A stretch of 34,390 bases of DNA from an uncultured Alphaproteobacteria bacterium (GTDB taxonomy: Bacteria; Pseudomonadota; Alphaproteobacteria; MPNO01; UBA2964), in assembly GCA_938048165.1 (NCBI GenBank), contig CALIBP010000175.1:1-34390 (forward strand), given 5' to 3'. The notes under the pieces are model-generated. The model was given only the letters and a program-made list of their open reading frames with translations. It ran no database searches and was not told the DNA's origin. Below, piece after piece: positions 7,404-15,189 of the stretch (positions are counted from its first letter, which is position 1; every line of letters starts with the position of its first letter). A program made the translations under genes and the position numbers.

Positions 7404-8396
7404 CTATTTTAGTAGATATTTTTTCAGTTCAGCAAATACCTTTGGATCGATTTTCTTTGAGGCTGCGGCCCATGTCGAATCCATGACAGTCTTGGTGAAA
7501 GCTGCACCAACATCACCCTGTAGGTCGACAACCTTAACGCCATCCGCGAAGACCTTCTTGTTATCCGCATCAGCAAGCTTACGCATATAAGGCGTGCTTT
7601 CTTTCTCGAATTTGAGGCCCCAAGCATCAATATAGTCTTTCTCTTTCTTCGTCAGCTTGTTGTAGACATCAAGATTGATGGCGGCAGTCGTTGACGAACG
7701 CCAGAATCCAGGTCCAACGCGATATTTGATGTATTTGGTCCAACCATAGCGATGGATGCCACCTTCTGGCCATGCCAGGCCTTTAACAACACCACGCTCA
7801 AGCGACGTATACACGTCGCCGGGAGAAATGTTGATCGGCACAGCGCCCATTGCCTTCATGAAAGGATGATATAGCGCGGTGGAGCGCATCTTGTAACCTT
7901 TGAGGCTCAAACCGGTTTTCTTATCTTTCCGCGGAGGATCGATAAGATAGATGTGGAAGTTACCGGAGTTGTAAAATGGGTGGGCCAAAAGCCGAGAGTT
8001 AAGGCCATCCTTCCAGCATTTCTGAAGAACATCCCAGCCGCCGTTTTTGCGGATAACCGACTGAGGTTGTGTTGAAAGGGCAACAACCCGCGCGCAGGGT
8101 ACCAAGCCAGCATAATATCCGCTTGGGCCAAACATCATGTCCACAACGCCACGTTTCAGGGCAGCACCCTGTTTACGGTTTGGAATAACTTCCGGACCAC
8201 CCTTGTAATTCAGGGTAACAGGACCGTTGGCTTTATTCATAGGTGTATGCATTAAATCAAAATAGGCAACAACCTGATCATGCGTACGTGTCAGACTTGT
8301 TGTCACATTCAGCTTTGCAGCTTCGGCAGCAGCACCCGCCATCATGGCGACCGCTGAAATACCAAGTGCTAGGCTGGAAAATCTCAAATTACTCAT
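7404..8396 (-). CDS. TRAP transporter periplasmic substrate-binding protein, DctP family
   Basis: A 330-residue periplasmic solute receptor for a tripartite ATP-independent transporter. Residues 1-26 are a signal peptide ending AAAEA. The mature part has the DctP-type central region, with an arginine in LKGYKMRSTALY where the carboxylate-binding arginine is expected, and a GVVKGLAWPEGG loop. GGGAGAG stands just before the ATG. TRAP receptors usually bind organic acids; the ligand is not identifiable here. The small and large permease genes are about 1.2 kb away on the other strand, past a dioxygenase gene, and no other TRAP receptor is present in the window, so these probably work together. 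Confidence 0.85.
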   Translation of the reverse strand: MSNLRFSSLALGISAVAMMAGAAAEAAKLNVTTSLTRTHDQVVAYFDLMHTPMNKANGPVTLNYKGGPEVIPNRKQGAALKRGVVDMMFGPSGYYAGLVPCARVVALSTQPQSVIRKNGGWDVLQKCWKDGLNSRLLAHPFYNSGNFHIYLIDPPRKDKKTGLSLKGYKMRSTALYHPFMKAMGAVPINISPGDVYTSLERGVVKGLAWPEGGIHRYGWTKYIKYRVGPGFWRSSTTAAINLDVYNKLTKKEKDYIDAWGLKFEKESTPYMRKLADADNKKVFADGVKVVDLQGDVGAAFTKTVMDSTWAAASKKIDPKVFAELKKYLLK

Positions 8397-8609
8397 AAAT
8401 TCTCTCCCTTAACTCTTCTTCTATCTAATAGTAGGATATCAGCGCAGACACTTCACCCGCCGGTAACAATTTTGTCAATATTCGATTTTGTTCGTAGGGC
8501 AGCGTGCTTGTGTGACTTCATGATCAAGTACCCCTAAACGGTAAGAATCAAATATGGCAATTGTAAGGCCATAATAAAATTGGCCAATGTGAGGTGGGAC
8601 TCTAGATCA

Positions 8610-9446
8610 CTATGCTGCGATCAACGGCGCGCCTTCTAACATGCCGCGCTTGAGCAGACGGCGCTCCGTCGGTGGAAAGTCCGTGCGGGCGTGGGTTGAG
8701 CAACGATTGTCCCAGACCAAGAAATCTCCCGGCTGCCAAATATGTTCGTAAATGATCGAAGGGTCTTCGGCATAGGCGATGACTTCCGCAATAAGGGCCT
8801 TCGCCTCGTCATGAGGCATCCCATCAAACGTCGCAGACATCAGCCGATTCACATAAAGCGCTTTTCGACCGGTATCGGGGTGCTGCACCACGGCTGGGTG
8901 CCAGGCATGTTTGACTTTGTCTAACTCGCTCAGATCAGGCTGGCTGGTCTCTTTATAGTCAAAAATTTGCATAACGCGTTTGCCTTCCAGAGCTTTTTTT
9001 AAGCGGTCTGGAAGAATGTCATGGGCCTTATACATATTAACGAACTTTGTGTTGCCGCCAGTTTTCGGGACCTCAACTGAATAGAGGAAAGTAGCTTTGT
9101 GCGGGACATCCACAAACGCCATGTCATGATGAAACCACATTTCACCATCCGGCAAGGAACCGATGAGTTCTCCATTTTTACGTATATTTGAGACCAGCAT
9201 GATGTACGGGTCAGGTTCCTGGCGTCGGTCTGCCGGCCGCGATCGCGCGCCAAGCGGGCCAATCCAGTCACTGCTGGACAATAATTCTTTATCTGAAATG
9301 TTTTGATTGCGAAACAGAATGAGCACGTTTTCGTGCCAGGCCCTGAGAAGTATCTGTTGAACGTCGGCTGAGACTGGTTTGCTTAAATCGACACCATGAA
9401 TCTCGGCACCGATAGCAGGGGAGAGAGGGGTGATTTTGACTGACAT
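8610..9446 (-). CDS. TauD/TfdA-family Fe(II)/2-oxoglutarate dioxygenase
   Basis: A 278-residue cytoplasmic dioxygenase. The N-terminus (PLSPAIGAEIHGVDLS) is characteristic of TauD/TfdA. The iron site is His106-x-Asp108 in WFHHDMAF plus His252 in DNRCSTHAR, and an arginine for 2-oxoglutarate lies in RRLLKRGM (263-267). The family hydroxylates substrates such as taurine, alkylsulfonates, aryloxyacetates or quaternary amines, often releasing sulfite, phenol or amine; the substrate cannot be read here. The start at 9446 is picked because GGCGGAG precedes it; a longer frame reaches 9596 but reads into AT-rich promoter-like DNA. It sits between the two halves of a TRAP transporter, so it may act on the imported compound. 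Confidence 0.85.
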   Translation of the reverse strand: MSVKITPLSPAIGAEIHGVDLSKPVSADVQQILLRAWHENVLILFRNQNISDKELLSSSDWIGPLGARSRPADRRQEPDPYIMLVSNIRKNGELIGSLPDGEMWFHHDMAFVDVPHKATFLYSVEVPKTGGNTKFVNMYKAHDILPDRLKKALEGKRVMQIFDYKETSQPDLSELDKVKHAWHPAVVQHPDTGRKALYVNRLMSATFDGMPHDEAKALIAEVIAYAEDPSIIYEHIWQPGDFLVWDNRCSTHARTDFPPTERRLLKRGMLEGAPLIAA

Positions 9447-9623
9447 CGCAGTGGCTCCGCCAATCTGATTTCTCATCCAGTTTAAGCGCTTAATTTCTCT
9501 TTCTTCAATAGCGGAATAATTTTTCAAATATGATAAAAGCCATATTATTGTTATAGCCGTTGAGTCCTTGTTCGTTTTCGTCCTTAATAGAGGCAATAAA
9601 ATTTAACAGGCGGGGATTCTACC

Positions 9624-10136
9624 GTGAATATAATCATTAATGCATATAACAAACTACTGCATGGCATGGCGGGATTGGCGGGTATCGCGATATTCGCGGC
9701 CTTCGTCATGATTGTCGTTGATGTGCTCATGCGTATTACCGGCCTAGAGCCATTTATTTTCATTCTAACGACGGTCGAATATATCTTGCTGTGGTTCACG
9801 ATGCTTGCCGCACCTTATCTGCTGCGCATAAAGGGCCACGTTTTTATTGATGCCGTAACTCAGTTTCTGCCGCCGGTTATAAAAACAGCGGTTGCGAAAT
9901 TGGTCTATGTGCTCTGTATCATTGGTTGCTGCATCTATGGGTATCACCTGGTTATTTTACTGCAGGAATCTTTGATTTCCGGTGAATTGGATATGCGGAG
10001 CTTCGAAATTCCAATCTGGATACTTTTTGTACCCATGCCGTTTTGCTTCTTTATGTGCGCAATAGAGTTCTGCCGGTTTTTGGTGGGAATAGACGATATG
10101 TATAGTCAATCAATTCAAGAACGGGAAAACGTCTGA
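9624..10136 (+). CDS. TRAP transporter small permease, DctQ family
   Basis: A 170-residue inner-membrane protein with four predicted hydrophobic segments (about 12-34, 48-68, 88-112 and 128-152). The VVDVLMRITG stretch after the first segment and the LRIKGHVFID loop match DctQ. The start is GTG, preceded by AGGCGGGGA. The stop shares one base with the start of the large permease (TGATG), the usual coupling of TRAP permease genes. It is divergent from the dioxygenase over 177 AT-rich bases. Confidence 0.88.
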   Translation: MNIIINAYNKLLHGMAGLAGIAIFAAFVMIVVDVLMRITGLEPFIFILTTVEYILLWFTMLAAPYLLRIKGHVFIDAVTQFLPPVIKTAVAKLVYVLCIIGCCIYGYHLVILLQESLISGELDMRSFEIPIWILFVPMPFCFFMCAIEFCRFLVGIDDMYSQSIQERENV

Positions 10137-11449
10137 TGGAATGGTATTGGGCTCTTGCCACCCTTATAGGGATGGTCATCTTTTTCATGGCGCTGGGCGT
10201 TCCTGTCGCTTTCACATTCATTATTACCAACATTATCGGCGTTATTATTTTCTACGGCAGTACGTCCGGCTGGATTCAGATCGCAGATAATTCAACGCAG
10301 TTGATAACGCGATTTACCCTCGGGCCAGTCCCGATGTTTATTATGATGGGGGCTCTGTTTTTCCATACAGGGCTGGCCATCAGGGTGTTCGACGGGCTGG
10401 ACGTTCTGTTTGGAAAACTGCCCGGACGCTTATGTTTCCTGACAGTTGCCGGTGGTTCCCTGTTCTCGACATTGACTGGTTCCAGCATGGCGAATACGGC
10501 GATGCTCGGTTCCTTGATGGTCCCGGAGATGCAAAAGCGCGGCTATAATTGGCAAATGTCGATGGGACCAATCCTGGGGACGGGCGGTCTGGCTATGATC
10601 ATACCACCGTCGGCACTGGGCGTTCTACTGGCATCGGTTGCCAGTATCGATGTTGGCAAACTCTTGATCGCGGGCTTTATTCCGGGCTTCCTTTTGGCGG
10701 GTCTGTATTCGATCATGATCTTGATACAACTCAAGATGAACCCTGAATCGGCTCCTGCCTATGATGTTGAAATGCCGTCGATCGGGGAACGCATTAAACT
10801 GGTTTGTATCAACATCCTGCCGATGGGCATTATTGTCTTTATGGTGGTTGGCTTCATCATTCTCGGTTGGGCGACGCCGACGGAAGCCGCTGCCTTCGGC
10901 GTATTCGGTGTCATCATTGTGGCGATTGGTTTTCGGGTTCTGACCTTCACGGCGATAAAGACTGCTGTGGAAGCGACCGTAAAGGTCGGTGCAATGGTGT
11001 TCTTTATCATTATGAGTTCAACGGTCTTTAGCCAGCTTCTGGCTTTTTCCGGGGCGAGTGCCGGACTTCTCAAATGGGCGATTAGTTTTGAGATATCCAA
11101 ATATTGGATTCTATTGTTGATGTTCTTCATCTTGATTGCCCTCGGCATGTTTATGGATGCAACCTCAATGATGTTGATCACAGTGCCGATCTTTTTCCCG
11201 CTTGCGGAACAGCTCGGTTTCGATCTGATCTGGTTCGGCCTGTTCGTGCTCATGACATTTGAAATGGCGGGGACGACACCGCCATTCGGGCTCTTGTTAT
11301 ACGTTATGCTAGGTGTGGCGCCGAAAGGCACCACCTTGTATCAGGTGGCGGCTTCGGCCTTCCCGTTCCTAGTATGTGATGCCATTTTGATTCTGTTGAT
11401 GGTTCAGTGGCCTCAGATAGCCCTCTGGTTGCCCAGCCTTATGGGATAG
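10136..11449 (+). CDS. TRAP transporter large permease, DctM family
   Basis: A 437-residue inner-membrane protein with about twelve or more hydrophobic segments, the sodium-coupled transport subunit. Family features include the MALGVPVAFTF opening, GSLFSTLTGSSMANTAMLGSLMVPEM, GTGGLAMIIPPS and the C-terminal GMFMDATSMMLITVPIFFP. Length is normal for DctM. It is coupled to dctQ by a one-base overlap and followed by a hairpin 27 bases downstream. The substrate depends on the DctP-type receptor encoded on the opposite strand. Confidence 0.93.
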   Translation: MEWYWALATLIGMVIFFMALGVPVAFTFIITNIIGVIIFYGSTSGWIQIADNSTQLITRFTLGPVPMFIMMGALFFHTGLAIRVFDGLDVLFGKLPGRLCFLTVAGGSLFSTLTGSSMANTAMLGSLMVPEMQKRGYNWQMSMGPILGTGGLAMIIPPSALGVLLASVASIDVGKLLIAGFIPGFLLAGLYSIMILIQLKMNPESAPAYDVEMPSIGERIKLVCINILPMGIIVFMVVGFIILGWATPTEAAAFGVFGVIIVAIGFRVLTFTAIKTAVEATVKVGAMVFFIIMSSTVFSQLLAFSGASAGLLKWAISFEISKYWILLLMFFILIALGMFMDATSMMLITVPIFFPLAEQLGFDLIWFGLFVLMTFEMAGTTPPFGLLLYVMLGVAPKGTTLYQVAASAFPFLVCDAILILLMVQWPQIALWLPSLMG

Positions 11450-11771
11450 CCATAAAAAAAGCTCGATTCGATCACGCAATGGCGCCCACGTGGCGCCATT
11501 GTTGTTTGAAGGGCGCTGCGGCAAGTAACACCGAATTGAAGCCTATTTGATTGGTCGTAGCGGGCTGTCTGGCCCATAACTGTTAGATCAGATCGCCGCC
11601 TGGTACGGAGATCAGTTTCCCAAGCCCCACGTGATATTCCGGATGATCGACCGTATGGACCAGCCCCTCACAGGTAACCGGTCTGTACCTCGCAGGTTTC
11701 GGTCCTATTTGGTCCGGCCCCGTTCTTTCTCATCACTTTGTTTTGCGGTGGCACAAAGAGGACGGAAGAGC
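11450..11771. other. Intergenic region of 322 bases
   Basis: It holds the dctM terminator at 11477-11501. The frame of the downstream haem-protein gene is open back to 11631, but the residues there look non-protein-like, so this is taken as leader. No convincing promoter, RNA gene or small gene was found in the rest. Confidence 0.5.
11477..11501 (+). terminator. Hairpin terminator after dctM
   Basis: CAATGGCGCC and GGCGCCATTG form a perfect ten-pair stem with loop CACGT, followed by TTGTTTG. The T-tract is interrupted, so strength is uncertain, but the position 27 bases past the stop fits. Confidence 0.7.
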
Positions 11772-12392
11772 ATGGTGTTTCGCTGGGCCACCTGCATTGC
11801 CGAACTTGGAATGGCATTCATAGGGTTATCACTTAAAGCGGATGAGCGACCGTTAACAACGGGCACGCATATGATGGTTGCTGACCCGGCAATGCTGAGT
11901 GGTGCGCGGGCAAAGGCGGAATATCAATCCATAAAAGATACACTGCGTCGGCAATATATGAATTTGGGAAATCCTGTGACAGCAGCCTTTCAGAGTTGGC
12001 GGCGGCCGAATAGGGAACCGGACCGATCTGCTGTCCATGGTCAACGCTTCGTTAATCATTACGCCAATGACCTGGCGCGGGACTATGGAATCTTTCAATC
12101 CGAAAAGCCGTTTCCCGAAGGGGCGATTATTGTCAAAGACAGCTTCGCCGTGACTGAGACGGGCGAGGTTATGTCGGGCCCCATGTTTCTATTGGAAAAA
12201 AGGGAGCAGGGATTTAATCCGCGATCAAAAGACTGGCTCTTTGTGGTGAATGAACCAAATGGCGAGGTCGTTGGAGTTACGAACGGAGCGGGTTCTTCTA
12301 AAAAGCGGTTCTGCGCCGATTGTCATCGTCAGGCACCAGATGGTCAGGATCAGCTTTACTTCATGCCGGAGTCGTTGCGATGGAATAATTAA
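11772..12392 (+). CDS. Cytochrome P460-family c-type haem protein
   Basis: A 206-residue protein with an N-terminal hydrophobic segment (about residues 4-21) that may be a signal peptide or anchor. The C-terminal part has the P460 architecture: FPEGAIIVKDSF at 114-125, the GPMFLLEKR strand, a DWLFVVNEPNG strand, then the haem-attachment motif CADCH at 181-185. Lys122 lies where the lysine cross-linked to haem sits in Nitrosomonas P460 (comparison from memory). P460 proteins oxidise hydroxylamine or handle nitric oxide in the periplasm; cytochrome c'-beta relatives bind NO. The start at 11772 follows GGAAGAG; a longer frame goes back to 11631. The residue 30-110 region is not recognised. The next gene follows after 58 bases. 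Confidence 0.7.
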   Translation: MVFRWATCIAELGMAFIGLSLKADERPLTTGTHMMVADPAMLSGARAKAEYQSIKDTLRRQYMNLGNPVTAAFQSWRRPNREPDRSAVHGQRFVNHYANDLARDYGIFQSEKPFPEGAIIVKDSFAVTETGEVMSGPMFLLEKREQGFNPRSKDWLFVVNEPNGEVVGVTNGAGSSKKRFCADCHRQAPDGQDQLYFMPESLRWNN

Positions 12393-12450
12393 TCTCTAAA
12401 CGTGCATTGCGCGTAAATTTTCAACTTCGGAAAGCGTTCAAAAAAACTAA

Positions 12451-13098
12451 ATGCCAGAAACAAACATTCATGACTTATTTCCGACACCTCTTTGGGTCGT
12501 CGATTTTGACGAGGAAGTCTTTGTGCCGGTGAATAAGGAAATCAAAGCTGGGCTCGCATCCCTTATTGAACACTGTCCAATTGTGCCCCCAGAGGGAACG
12601 TTCCAGACTGATACCGATCTGTATGAGTTCGAAGAGTTTGCCGAAATAATTGCCCTGATCGGAACATCTGTTAAGGGGGCGTTGAATTTTTTAGGAATTG
12701 AAAAGCTTTTTGAGATCACGGGATGTTGGGCCAATATCAACCCTGTCGGCGGTATTAACACGCCCCATACTCATCCCAACAATTATCTGTCGGGGGTCTA
12801 TTACGTCAAAACCGGAGAAGGATCAGACAGAATTTTCTTTTCAGATCCGAGGCCGCAGGCTTCGGTAGTTTCACCGTCGGTTAAGGAAGACAATATCTAT
12901 ACCGGAAATGAGGTGTCGATGGAGGGAAAAGTCGGCAGGCTGATTATATTTCCGGCCTGGCTGACGCACGGTGTCCCAGCCAATCATTCAGGCGATGACC
13001 GGATGAGTATCAGCTTTAATATTATGTCTCTGTCTTTTGGTGATCATATGAGAAAGCCAAAATGGTCGCCTACCCTGCGATTGCGGCGAGCATCATAA
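12451..13098 (+). CDS. Putative 2OG-Fe(II) oxygenase (TIGR02466-like)
   Basis: A 215-residue protein with the layout of the small prolyl-hydroxylase-like family: the LFPTPLWVVDF opening, GCWANINPVGG, HTHPNNYLSGVYYV, then FPAWLTHGV and RMSISFN. His173 and Arg184 fit the distal iron ligand and the 2-oxoglutarate arginine. The proximal ligands appear to be in HTH (106-108); a classical HxD/E is not seen. The biological substrate of this family is unknown to me. There is no strong ribosome binding site before the ATG. It may form an operon with the haem-protein gene, and it converges with the large minus-strand operon 12 bases later. Confidence 0.7.
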   Translation: MPETNIHDLFPTPLWVVDFDEEVFVPVNKEIKAGLASLIEHCPIVPPEGTFQTDTDLYEFEEFAEIIALIGTSVKGALNFLGIEKLFEITGCWANINPVGGINTPHTHPNNYLSGVYYVKTGEGSDRIFFSDPRPQASVVSPSVKEDNIYTGNEVSMEGKVGRLIIFPAWLTHGVPANHSGDDRMSISFNIMSLSFGDHMRKPKWSPTLRLRRAS

Positions 13099-13110
13099 TA
13101 AAAAGGGGGG

Positions 13111-15177
13111 CTAACGGCCCTCTGCGCGCCAAGCCATAAGCAATGTCCCGAGGGCAAGAAGAAGGACGACGAAACCCGGTAGCAATGGTACTTCGCGGAC
13201 GCTCTTAACCGCAAAGTTTTGGTTGTCGAGAAGGCCTAACCAATCGCGTCCAGCGGAGGCCCGTTCGGGTTTGACGCGGCGAAGATCAGGTGCGCCGTCT
13301 TCCATCCATATAATGCCACCGCCGGTCGCTTTACTCAGGGCGCGGAACCGCCGATCCGTCGTCCTCATATCCGAAAATTCCAAAGGATTAAGATTGCCGA
13401 CGGCAGCCAGGGCTGTACGATTGCGATCCGTGACTTTATAGATCCCTGTTTCTGCAACTGGGATCAGGGCTTTGGCTCGTCCACCCGCCCCAGAGGTTAG
13501 CGTCACAGACGTTGTTTGTCCGGAAGGCATGGTCACTTCAACGGGTGTTGTATCCGGATCAACGCTGCGCCGCGTAATTGCCAGCTTGTTGCCTTCCATC
13601 TGTGCCCGTAAGGCGTTCTCTTCGAGCTCAGGCTCTTTCATGAGCCAATGCGCGAGACGTCGCAGCAATTCAGCATGCGGGCCGCCGCCGCCTAATCCGC
13701 GGGCCCACAACCAGATTTGGTCGCTCATCAACTGGGCGACACGGCCTTTTTGAACCCGGTTGACGATTAATATTGGCTTGCCAGACGTGCCACTCATAAG
13801 CGTTCTGCCGCTGCGTTTGATAACCTCAACCTGCCGGAACCATTTTCCCCAGCGTGGAAGTTCTTCGCCGATCCCGGCGCCTGGTAAATCGGCCGTCACA
13901 CTGTGCCGTTGTCCGGTTTTGGTAAGTTTAGCGCGGAGCCCGCCTGTCAGGACGACCCCGGTGGGTTCACCAGGAAGAATACGACCCAACGGTGACTGAT
14001 ATAACGTCTCGTTTCCGGCAAATTCGGGTCCTGCGGCTTCGAGCACGGCACCACCGTTTTCTACATAGCGGGAGACATTGTCGATATAAATCGACGGCAG
14101 CACGCCGCGACGGCGGTAGCGGTCAAAAATGACGAGGTCAAAGTCATTTAGTTTGACTTCGAAGAGCTCGCGGATGGGAAATGCGATAAGCGACAGTTCC
14201 CTGACAGGTGTCATGTCTTGCTTTTCTGGCGGGCGCAGGATTGTAAAGTGCACGAGGTCAACGGAGGGGTCAGCTTTTAGCAGGTTCCGCCAAACCCGTT
14301 CGCCGGGATGAGGCTCCCCAGAAACAAGCAGCACGCGGAGTCGTTCCCTGACACCGTTTATTGATACAACGGCTCGATTGTTTATCGGTGTTAATTCGCC
14401 AGGGACGCTTTGCACCTCCAGTTGGAGGATGTTAGCGCCTGCATGACCTAATATCACTTTGACGGTATGGTCGCGCCCTATAGGTACGCTGATCTGTTTG
14501 GGAGGGCCGCCGTCCTGCACTATCGATACGGGCACATTATCTTCAGGTGTTTGCGTGTCGTCAATTCGGATCGTAAGTTCGACCTCCTTGTCGACGATGC
14601 CGTATTTCGGGACACTCTTTATAATAATCCGGCGGTCAAATTCCTTGCGCTTACCGGTCAGAAGTACGTGAACGGGCCCGGCTAGCGAATCCCCTGCGTT
14701 GGCATCATGAACGTCATGTACCTGGCCATCTGTAATAAAGATTGTGCCGGCCATGCGCGATTGTGGAATATCCGCCGTCGCACGTTCCAGGGCCTTGAAG
14801 AGCCGGGTGCCATCTACTGGCCCACGCGCTGCATCAGAGGCGCCTGCCCTAATTACGCGTAACTCGATATTCCGCAGATTGGGGACGGTTTTTTCGATAT
14901 GGGATAAGGCATCGGCTGAGACAGCGGGTCGATTGCCTAGTTTTTGGCTTGTCGAATCATCGACGACAACGGCCAGTATATCGGGTTTTGCATCGCGATC
15001 TTTCTCAATGGCGACGGGATTGGATAACGCAAGCAAGAGACCGACCAGAGCGGCGGAGCGCCAGGCAATGCCGCGGGCGCGACGGTATATCCCATAACCC
15101 AACAGTACGGTCGATAGTATGGCGAGCGTAATTAGGATCGCCCAGGGGAATAGTGGTGAGAAATCGATGGTGATCAT
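13111..15177 (-). CDS. Membrane protein with VWA-like domain, last gene of the MoxR/DUF58/DUF4159 operon
   Basis: A 688-residue protein with two N-terminal membrane segments (about 11-30 and 40-53) and one near the C-terminus (about 664-682), so most of it lies on one side of the membrane. After the second segment comes a VWA-like strand, ILAVVVDDSTSQ, carrying a DxSxS metal-site motif at 73-77, then TIFITDGQVHD. The middle has a glutamine-amidotransferase-like fold pattern (LRVLLVSGEPHPGERVWRNL and later GGAVLEAAGPEFAG), seen in related operon proteins. The function is unknown; MoxR-linked proteins are generally thought to assemble or stress-protect envelope proteins. It begins 12 bases after the DUF4159 gene. 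The C-terminal tail is short and basic. Confidence 0.75.
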   Translation of the reverse strand: MITIDFSPLFPWAILITLAILSTVLLGYGIYRRARGIAWRSAALVGLLLALSNPVAIEKDRDAKPDILAVVVDDSTSQKLGNRPAVSADALSHIEKTVPNLRNIELRVIRAGASDAARGPVDGTRLFKALERATADIPQSRMAGTIFITDGQVHDVHDANAGDSLAGPVHVLLTGKRKEFDRRIIIKSVPKYGIVDKEVELTIRIDDTQTPEDNVPVSIVQDGGPPKQISVPIGRDHTVKVILGHAGANILQLEVQSVPGELTPINNRAVVSINGVRERLRVLLVSGEPHPGERVWRNLLKADPSVDLVHFTILRPPEKQDMTPVRELSLIAFPIRELFEVKLNDFDLVIFDRYRRRGVLPSIYIDNVSRYVENGGAVLEAAGPEFAGNETLYQSPLGRILPGEPTGVVLTGGLRAKLTKTGQRHSVTADLPGAGIGEELPRWGKWFRQVEVIKRSGRTLMSGTSGKPILIVNRVQKGRVAQLMSDQIWLWARGLGGGGPHAELLRRLAHWLMKEPELEENALRAQMEGNKLAITRRSVDPDTTPVEVTMPSGQTTSVTLTSGAGGRAKALIPVAETGIYKVTDRNRTALAAVGNLNPLEFSDMRTTDRRFRALSKATGGGIIWMEDGAPDLRRVKPERASAGRDWLGLLDNQNFAVKSVREVPLLPGFVVLLLALGTLLMAWRAEGR

Positions 15178-15189
15178 GCCATTCGTTTC

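Noticed and set aside
8473-8478. A perfect TTGACA on minus upstream of the TRAP receptor gene
   Set aside because: No convincing -10 hexamer follows at 16-18 bases, so no promoter is called.
10759-11334. A 191-codon open frame on minus
   Set aside because: It lies wholly inside dctM, whose motifs are unambiguous; antisense reading of hydrophobic codons explains it.
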